Shown here: positions 58,287 to 64,000 of the stretch, piece by piece
Numbering within the stretch: position 1 is the first letter of the stretch
How the letters are laid out: each line of letters opens with the position of its first letter
NCBI RefSeq assembly: GCF_030397575.1
Contig: NZ_JAPNXS010000005.1
Location: 186,001-250,000 of the forward strand
Direction of reading: 5' to 3'
Source: Psychromonas sp. 14N.309.X.WAT.B.A12
GTDB lineage: Bacteria; Pseudomonadota; Gammaproteobacteria; Enterobacterales; Psychromonadaceae
DNA: 64,000 nt
The notes under the pieces: generated by a model
What the model saw: only the letters and a program-made list of their open reading frames with translations
Databases searched by the model: none
Told to the model about the DNA's origin: nothing
Program-made: the position numbers and the translations under genes

Positions 58287-59516
58287 ATGTATAAAACCCA
58301 ACAATTTTTTTCCAATAAATACGTTACTTATGCGATTGGTTTAATCTTAATTTATGCCATCATAGACTTATTTATGCCACTCTCTTATACAACGGTTTAC
58401 AACAGCTTACTTATTACAGTAGCCGTTTATTCTAGCTGCGTAATTACCCTACCTAGAGTCACTAAGTTTTTATTAGTCGACAAAAGTTTATATGTATTGC
58501 CTGTGATGCTATCACTTTACAGTATCGCGATTATTGCTATCGTTTTATTACGTATCGAATACTCTCGCCCTACTCTCATTTATGGATTTGCCGTAGTTCT
58601 ATTCTGGCTACTGATAAGTGCACGATTTAACCACCAAAGCTCTATTTTAAAACTACAAGCTATCGATAATTTCACTCTTTCATCATTTAATAGCAACCAA
58701 CATATCGATATTGAACCTATCAATTCACCTTATAATCTGAAACAAATTAAAGATGGTCTAGTAGTAAATTTACATAAATCACTAACTGCAGAGCAAGAGA
58801 AGTTTATTGCTGACTGCAGCATCAATAACAAGGTTGTTTACCACTCAGAAACGATTAAAGAGATGATCGAAGGCAAAGTGCAAACCACCCATCTATCAGA
58901 AAATGCGCTCAATGCTTTAAACACTAACCCTAGCTATCGCTTAATCAAACGTTTCATAGAAACAGGCCTAATACTATTAAGTCTCCCAATATTTTTACCA
59001 TTAATGTTAATCATCAGCATCGCAATCAAACTAGAGAGTAAAGGTCCGGTTTTCTATACACAGAAACGAATAGGACAAGGCGGAAAAATATTCAAGATTT
59101 ACAAACTAAGAAGTATGGAAGTCGGTTGCCCAAAGGCAGACTCTAAATTCGCCACCGAAGAACACGCAAGAGTGACCAATATTGGCCGATTTATCCGTAA
59201 AACCCGCATAGATGAAGTACCACAGTTTTTTAATGTAATAAAAGGTGAGATGGCCTTAATAGGACCAAGACCAGAGCAAGAAAGCTTTGTAAAAGCCTTT
59301 GAAGCAGATATCCCATTTTATGGTTACCGCCACATGGTAAAACCCGGCATTACAGGTTGGGCACAAACAGTACAAGGTTATACAGCAGATACCGATTCAA
59401 CCCGTGAGAAGCTCGCACACGACCTCTACTACATCAAACACCTATCATTCTGGCTAGATGTAAACATATTCTTTAAAACGCTTAAAACCATGCTAACGGG
59501 GTTTGGGGCGAAATAA
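58287..59516 (+). CDS. Polyprenyl-phosphate sugar-1-phosphate transferase (initiating glycosyltransferase)
   Basis: This 409-residue inner-membrane protein of the bacterial sugar transferase family (WbaP/ExoY class) begins surface-polysaccharide synthesis by loading a sugar phosphate onto undecaprenyl phosphate. The N-terminus has about four membrane segments and a soluble region. The C-terminal catalytic domain (about 215-405) shows GPVFYTQKRIGQGGK, FKIYKLRSM, TRIDEVPQFFNVIKGEMAL, GPRPEQ and VKPGITGWAQ. It is co-directional with the PglL-like gene and convergent, 3 bp apart, with the glycosyltransferase cluster. Confidence 0.93.
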   Translation: MYKTQQFFSNKYVTYAIGLILIYAIIDLFMPLSYTTVYNSLLITVAVYSSCVITLPRVTKFLLVDKSLYVLPVMLSLYSIAIIAIVLLRIEYSRPTLIYGFAVVLFWLLISARFNHQSSILKLQAIDNFTLSSFNSNQHIDIEPINSPYNLKQIKDGLVVNLHKSLTAEQEKFIADCSINNKVVYHSETIKEMIEGKVQTTHLSENALNALNTNPSYRLIKRFIETGLILLSLPIFLPLMLIISIAIKLESKGPVFYTQKRIGQGGKIFKIYKLRSMEVGCPKADSKFATEEHARVTNIGRFIRKTRIDEVPQFFNVIKGEMALIGPRPEQESFVKAFEADIPFYGYRHMVKPGITGWAQTVQGYTADTDSTREKLAHDLYYIKHLSFWLDVNIFFKTLKTMLTGFGAK

Positions 59517-59519
59517 ATA

Positions 59520-60719
59520 TTATTGTAAGTAATTTTTAACGATGAATTCTTTTAATTTATCAACTTGATTATCAGGAATGTCTGAAAAGATCTTATCGTA
59601 TAACTCTGTTTTACTATATGCTTTATTTTGTTTAGCATATTCCATAATTAACTTTTTAAGTTCATCAAAAGATTCTGCTACATCTCCATTTTTCCAATAT
59701 TCATAATGATTAAGACACTCCCAGTCCATTAACGTTGCGTTGATAAATATCCCTTGAATATTTTTATTACATAACAAAAATTCAAAATATTGGCTACTAA
59801 CATCTCCCATATAACAATCTGTATGTGGTATGTAGAATCCGTTGCATAACTTATCTGAATTAATATCAATCAAAATATTTGACGATTGACAATATTTATT
59901 TTCAATCGTTAGACCAAAGTATTTATCAAGTAAAATATGAGGGGCAAATATTAAATTATACTGGGGGTTATTAAAGAAAAAATTCAATATTTTTTCTCCA
60001 AACTTACTCCAAGAGCTTTGTCCTAAGCTATTGTCCCAATGGGGATTGTATAAAAAAGTAAATTGTTGTTTATTAAATAATTTTTCATTCTGAGTATTTA
60101 GTGCAAACCTATTAATTACATCTTTTTTTAAATAAGCATGTTTATATATTTGAGACGTCATAGGGAAATTACTTTCCTTCCGTAAACGACTAGCTAAAGA
60201 AAGAGACGGTGAAACAACTAAATCACAACTCCAATCTTTAAAGAATGGATTACCGTTAGAAATTATACCATGCAAACAAAAAACAAGTTTTGTTCCTGTC
60301 TCTTTTAGTACTTTTCCGCCTTTTAGTTCAGTGGTAAAAACTACTTCTTGTTTTGTAAAAAAATCAATATTACTCAAATAATGTCTGTTACCTGATTCAA
60401 CTATAGAGCTCACCCCTCTAATATAACCATAAAAATGACGACAGACTTTCACCAGCCAACCTGAATTAAATGACTTAAAAAAAGAAACTAATACATGTTT
60501 TAATTTATGACTTATTTCAGGCTTTATAATATGGATTTTAGCTTTATTGGCCTTACAGTATATTTTCGAATAAAGCTCATAAAACACATCAATATGTTTT
60601 TCATCCGATGAATATAAAGTTACGTTAAATGATGAACTATTTAAAAAAGCATCAATTAAAGGAGCTATATGAGCGTGATGTTCATGAGCATCAGATATTT
60701 CAAAAGCAATATTTTTCAT
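59520..60719 (-). CDS. CDP-glycerol glycerophosphotransferase-like protein
   Basis: This 399-residue protein has no membrane segments. Its C-terminal half has a GT-B-like pattern: KLVFCLHGI, FLYNPHWDNS, LIFAPH and DCYMGDVSSQYFEFLL, the last resembling the D.SS..FE motif of TagB/TagF glycerophosphotransferases that build teichoic-acid-like polymers. The N-terminal start FEISDAHEHHAHIAPLIDAF is like that of UDP-sugar epimerase or GT-B folds. It is directly downstream of the Stealth gene with no gap. It probably adds a phosphodiester-linked unit to the surface polymer; I am moderately sure of the family. The gene is very AT-rich. Confidence 0.6.
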   Translation of the reverse strand: MKNIAFEISDAHEHHAHIAPLIDAFLNSSSFNVTLYSSDEKHIDVFYELYSKIYCKANKAKIHIIKPEISHKLKHVLVSFFKSFNSGWLVKVCRHFYGYIRGVSSIVESGNRHYLSNIDFFTKQEVVFTTELKGGKVLKETGTKLVFCLHGIISNGNPFFKDWSCDLVVSPSLSLASRLRKESNFPMTSQIYKHAYLKKDVINRFALNTQNEKLFNKQQFTFLYNPHWDNSLGQSSWSKFGEKILNFFFNNPQYNLIFAPHILLDKYFGLTIENKYCQSSNILIDINSDKLCNGFYIPHTDCYMGDVSSQYFEFLLCNKNIQGIFINATLMDWECLNHYEYWKNGDVAESFDELKKLIMEYAKQNKAYSKTELYDKIFSDIPDNQVDKLKEFIVKNYLQ

Positions 60720-61709
60720 TTAAATTTCAAAAGATGATTTAGTGGGTAATATATGTTCAAAAGCAGCTTGAAGTTTAATTTTGCAAGAAATGAAATCTAA
60801 TTCACATGCATCATTCAACGTCAAAACTTTTAAGTGTTGCTGAGTTATTTTTTTAGCAATAACATCAACATTTTCGTTAGAGATTTCATAATATTTATAA
60901 AATCGTCTAAAATTAATTGGATGAAAATCGCCTTTACAAAGCTGCCAATATCTAAATATATATTGATTTAAATCCGTTATACTTCTGAAGCGAGCATCAG
61001 CAGTTTCTAATAACGATACCTTTTCTAGTTTCCAAACTTCATCGAGTGTTTTTTTTAAATATGGGGTAGGCGCATGATGATCCATAAACCCAGTAAACTT
61101 AGGCCAAGCTAATAAAGCAATAGTTCTAAAAATAGTCGTACCATATTTATAGTTAAACCATTTGAGAGGGTGAGATAGAAAGACATCTTTCTTATAAAAA
61201 TGCTTATTCAAAATATCTAAGTCATTCATTTTTATTTTAGAGAGGCCACCGGGAGATAATGCATTAAGGACAGCCGCATCTCGCGGTTTTCCTTTTTTAA
61301 AAAAGAATGTGCTATCTATAGGTGAAATTAAAAAAAAATCATCATTAAAATAAATAAACTTTTCTGATAAACCTTTAATACGATTAATAAATATTTCGAT
61401 AGGATTTGCACTAAATACAGGTAAGTATTGATTAGGAATATAATCCTTATGTTTTACTATATTTAACTTAGGGTTGTTTACATCTAACCACTTAGGAATG
61501 TGTCCGTACGTTATGAAATGAATTTTTCTTACCCACGGAGCAAATTTCTCAATACCTCGAAACCAATATTTCATCATCCCCCAATCTCTATAACGCTCAG
61601 ACCGAGCATCACATAAAGAGGAGTTTGTATTATATTTTTCAAATAAATTTTTCCATTCTGGATCACTTCCATCAACCCATGGAATAACAATATCTATATT
61701 AGAATGCAT
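60720..61709 (-). CDS. Stealth family sugar-phosphate transferase
   Basis: This 329-residue protein belongs to the Stealth family, which transfers hexose-1-phosphate to make phosphodiester-linked capsules. CR1 is IDIVIPWVDGSDPEW (5-19). CR2 includes RYRDWGMMKYWFRGIEKFAPW, RKIHFITYGHIPKWL, FSANPIEIFINRI and FIYFNDDFFL. A later conserved part has HHAPTPYLK near residue 215. It is contiguous with the CDP-glycerol-transferase-like gene, and together they suggest a phosphate-containing surface polymer. Very AT-rich. Confidence 0.9.
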   Translation of the reverse strand: MHSNIDIVIPWVDGSDPEWKNLFEKYNTNSSLCDARSERYRDWGMMKYWFRGIEKFAPWVRKIHFITYGHIPKWLDVNNPKLNIVKHKDYIPNQYLPVFSANPIEIFINRIKGLSEKFIYFNDDFFLISPIDSTFFFKKGKPRDAAVLNALSPGGLSKIKMNDLDILNKHFYKKDVFLSHPLKWFNYKYGTTIFRTIALLAWPKFTGFMDHHAPTPYLKKTLDEVWKLEKVSLLETADARFRSITDLNQYIFRYWQLCKGDFHPINFRRFYKYYEISNENVDVIAKKITQQHLKVLTLNDACELDFISCKIKLQAAFEHILPTKSSFEI

Positions 61710-61758
61710 AATTTTATCTTATTTAAAGTAGAGCATAGAAAGACAGTAATAACAAAAA

Positions 61759-62622
61759 TTAATAACGATCAATATACCTCTTCCGCAATGCATGCCAAGA
61801 ACACAAATGCAATTTAATAAATCCTTTTTTATCTAACGTAATAATAAACGCTACTAGGCATTTTAAATAAAGATACATATTAAACTTGTATCTAATCAAT
61901 TGGTTATCAAGACGATTTCTTTCACTCCAATTATAACCATATTTTTTTTTCATATGATTTGAAGATTCAATAATTTTTTCTATATGGGATAAAGAAATTC
62001 TGTCATATGCATGGCTAACATCCATAACATAGGTAATTTCTTTTATGCGTTCAGCTTCCCCTCCTCCCAATAACCTATACCAGCAGTCAAGGTCCTGCCA
62101 TGCATGCATGGTTTCATCAAAACCTTTTATAACAATTAGATTTTTCGTATGGGTAAAAACTTGATTTCCAATATGGTTTGAATACAACAAATCTGATTGT
62201 GATATAAATCTCTTACGGCGACTTTTAGTGAAGCCACAGTGCGACTTAGTCATAAAATCAGAAAACAAACATATTGTATTGACTCTTTTGTCGCTCCAAG
62301 CATCAATAAACTTAGCAATACGATTATGCAAAAAGTAATCATCGTCATCCAAGCCTGTAATAAACTCACCAGAAGCAACTTTAATAGCTTTATTTCGAGA
62401 AAAACAAGCCCCTCTATTCTTACTATTTACATAGAACTTGAAATCTATAGATTTGTTATATTCATCATAATTAGATTCTAAGTATTCTTTCGTTCCATCT
62501 TGTGAGTTATCATCAATAACGATTAACTCTATATTTTGATACGTTTGATTGATGACGGATAAAATGGCTCTTTCTAGTAATTTTTTGCGATTAAATGTGA
62601 CCAAATAAACTGATACTTTCAT
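61759..62622 (-). CDS. Family 2 glycosyltransferase
   Basis: This 287-residue GT-A glycosyltransferase begins VSVYLVTFNRKKLLERAILSV. It has the nucleotide-binding ELIVIDDNSQDGT, the metal-binding FITGLDDDDYFL, and a late W(Q)DLDCWYRLL motif equivalent to the catalytic-base region. No membrane segments are evident except a weakly hydrophobic C-terminal stretch (LKCLVAFIITL). It is part of the minus-strand polysaccharide cluster. The sugar is not predictable. Confidence 0.9.
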   Translation of the reverse strand: MKVSVYLVTFNRKKLLERAILSVINQTYQNIELIVIDDNSQDGTKEYLESNYDEYNKSIDFKFYVNSKNRGACFSRNKAIKVASGEFITGLDDDDYFLHNRIAKFIDAWSDKRVNTICLFSDFMTKSHCGFTKSRRKRFISQSDLLYSNHIGNQVFTHTKNLIVIKGFDETMHAWQDLDCWYRLLGGGEAERIKEITYVMDVSHAYDRISLSHIEKIIESSNHMKKKYGYNWSERNRLDNQLIRYKFNMYLYLKCLVAFIITLDKKGFIKLHLCSWHALRKRYIDRY

Positions 62623-62694
62623 ATACTCAACACTTTAAATAACTTTTAGTTCATTCAAAATTGGCTATAAAGAACATAAACTAACAATCAAATT

Positions 62695-63546
62695 CTATTT
62701 AATTCTATAATGTTTTCCAGTGAAAAAAGCCTTATATAAACTAAAAATGGATATTCTATTTTCTTGTTTAAAGAAAAACCTTTTTATAACACTAAGTAAA
62801 TGTTTTATTAATAAGAACGTAGCTACAGGTTTTTTCCTATAATACCTTAATATTAAAGCCTGTTCATAACTCCTTTCTATCCGCCTAAATTTTTTAAGCT
62901 CTTTACTTTCTTTTTCCAAGCGAGATAGCGAATGAATAAATCCAGGAATAATATTTATCCGACTTGTTAATTTACTATAAAAAATTCGAAGAAAAAACGT
63001 AGTATCTACACCATAAAAATAAAACCTTTCATCAAAAACATTCCCATAGTTTTTTTTCATAAAAACCGCAAAGTCTCTGCCAATAACTAAACCACTACCT
63101 ATTGATATCACTTTACTTTTGCCAGTTATATTTATACCAAAATAGTATGGTTTTTTCTGAATTTTAGGGTACACCACCTGATTTTTAAAACTTATAATTG
63201 GTAGAGAAATGCAAGTTACTTCAGACTTACACGATGCCAAAATATATGGAGCAGTTAAGTTTGAGTCATCGTCTAAAAAAATATACCTTTTTGCATCATA
63301 ACAAGATAAAAATCTATTATAAATAACTGCCAAGGATTCATTATGTAATGTTTCTTCAAAAAAAACTTCGTACCCTAAGTTACGATAAAGAGCAACTTCA
63401 GTTTTTTTAAAACTTTTAGGACCATTATTCCAGATCACTAATTTCGCATTCAAATAATGAACAACAGAACTAAGTAAAGAATTAAGAGTTTTACTTTCAT
63501 TTGGTTGATTGTTGTAAAGTAAAACTAAAATAGCAGTTTCAGTCAT
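62695..63546 (-). CDS. Family 2-like glycosyltransferase
   Basis: This 283-residue glycosyltransferase of the rhamnosyltransferase-like GT2 branch begins ETAILVLLYNNQPNESKTLNSLL. It has LVIWNNGP as the nucleotide region, YIFLDDDSNL with the DXD-type metal motif, and GSGLVIGRDFAVFMKK and DERFYFYGVDTTFFLR in the acceptor/base region. It lies between the other GT2 gene and the flippase gene. The specificity is not predictable. Strongly AT-rich with many Lys and Phe codons. Confidence 0.85.
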   Translation of the reverse strand: MTETAILVLLYNNQPNESKTLNSLLSSVVHYLNAKLVIWNNGPKSFKKTEVALYRNLGYEVFFEETLHNESLAVIYNRFLSCYDAKRYIFLDDDSNLTAPYILASCKSEVTCISLPIISFKNQVVYPKIQKKPYYFGINITGKSKVISIGSGLVIGRDFAVFMKKNYGNVFDERFYFYGVDTTFFLRIFYSKLTSRINIIPGFIHSLSRLEKESKELKKFRRIERSYEQALILRYYRKKPVATFLLIKHLLSVIKRFFFKQENRISIFSLYKAFFTGKHYRIK

Positions 63547-63561
63547 TTATTGTTACCTATG

Positions 63562-64000
63562 TTATATTTTAAAGCATAACCAAGTTGTTAAATTAGTTAT
63601 TCTCCATACATGTATTACCATTAAAAGGTTATTAATAAAAAGGCTTAAAGAGATTGAAATTGCTGCCCCAAAGCTACCGTAATAAGGGATCAATATAGTA
63701 AGTAAAAATACATTTATACTTACCGTTATAATAACCGTTCTTAATGCTAAATTTTCATTACCAGTCATATTTAAAACTAAACCACTAGACCCCATTAAAA
63801 GTTTCATCGCTTGTCCGATACAAAGAATAATTAAAATAGGATAAGCAGCAAGATATTCATCGCCGAATAATAAACTAATAAAGAAGTCACCGAAAAAAAC
63901 TAATGCTAAAATAATAGGCAGTGAAACAAGACAACTTAAACGTACACTTTTAGTTAATAACATTTGTGTCGCTTTTAAATTTCCCTCTTTATATAAACGC
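63562..64000 (-). CDS. Wzx-type polysaccharide flippase, C-terminal part
   Basis: This is the 3' end of a multi-pass membrane transporter of the MOP superfamily that flips undecaprenol-linked glycan units. The frame stays open to the window edge (RLYKEGNLKATQMLL upstream of the first visible ATG at 63963), so the gene continues beyond it. The LYKEGN..ATQ..LT..R motif, and the helices LVFFGDFFISLLFGDEY and NMTGNENLALRTVIITV, are typical of Wzx/RfbX proteins. It fits the glycosyltransferase cluster. Confidence 0.85.
   Translation of the reverse strand, partial: RLYKEGNLKATQMLLTKSVRLSCLVSLPIILALVFFGDFFISLLFGDEYLAAYPILIILCIGQAMKLLMGSSGLVLNMTGNENLALRTVIITVSINVFLLTILIPYYGSFGAAISISLSLFINNLLMVIHVWRITNLTTWLCFKI

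Overview
The window is a chromosomal segment of an AT-rich marine gammaproteobacterium. It most resembles Psychromonas or a close relative: gamma-type astCADBE and mutH/rppH/ptsP/lgt/thyA neighbourhoods, a Vibrio-like alginate gene set, and short palindromic AT-rich repeats. The genus is inferred from gene content only. No phage, insertion sequence, CRISPR array or rRNA is visible; the only RNA gene is tRNA-Trp.

Region 1 (1-13.9 kb) is a purine import and catabolism block. It holds the end of an NCS2 xanthine/urate permease, a BMP-type nucleoside/purine ABC transporter (binding protein, double ATPase, two permeases), a homocysteine methyltransferase family protein, uraH and uraD for the steps after urate oxidation, and xdhABC. 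A divergent RutR-type TetR regulator faces xdhA. The gap between them contains a perfect copy of the RutR palindrome (12759-12774), so this branch appears to have recruited a RutR paralogue to control purine breakdown. No urate oxidase is present in the window.

Region 2 (13.9-20.5 kb and 32.7-44.0 kb) holds two parts of an apparent alginate/polyuronate utilisation system. Part one has a heparinase II/III-fold (PL15-like) exo-lyase, a hexapeptide acetyltransferase, an SSS symporter, a LysR regulator and a small lipoprotein. Part two has a lipoprotein with two LamG-like modules, a lipoprotein lyase with two complete PL7 domains, a second SSS symporter, a KdgM-type porin and a FadR-class GntR regulator. 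TTGTATTA-type sites matching the FadR-family operator pattern occur upstream of several of these genes and of the regulator.

Region 3 (20.5-32 kb) carries arginine catabolism (astCADBE) behind a consensus sigma-54 promoter, with an adjacent Lrp/AsnC regulator, then tRNA-Trp, a Methanosarcina-type serC and gor. Two copies of a MITE-like repeat lie here.

Region 4 (40.4-58.2 kb) is mostly housekeeping: an exonuclease and CBS/DUF294 pair, a DUF1059 protein, thyA-lgt, sstT, ptsP-rppH, mutH, a CBM48-like protein, uvrA with a LexA box, a PglL/Wzy-like membrane protein and a lytic transglycosylase.

Region 5 (58.3-64 kb) enters a surface-polysaccharide locus: an initiating sugar phosphotransferase, then on the opposite strand a CDP-glycerol-transferase-like protein, a Stealth phosphotransferase, two GT2 glycosyltransferases and the end of a Wzx-type flippase. 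These minus-strand genes are clearly more AT-rich than the rest, as expected for an exchangeable cassette.
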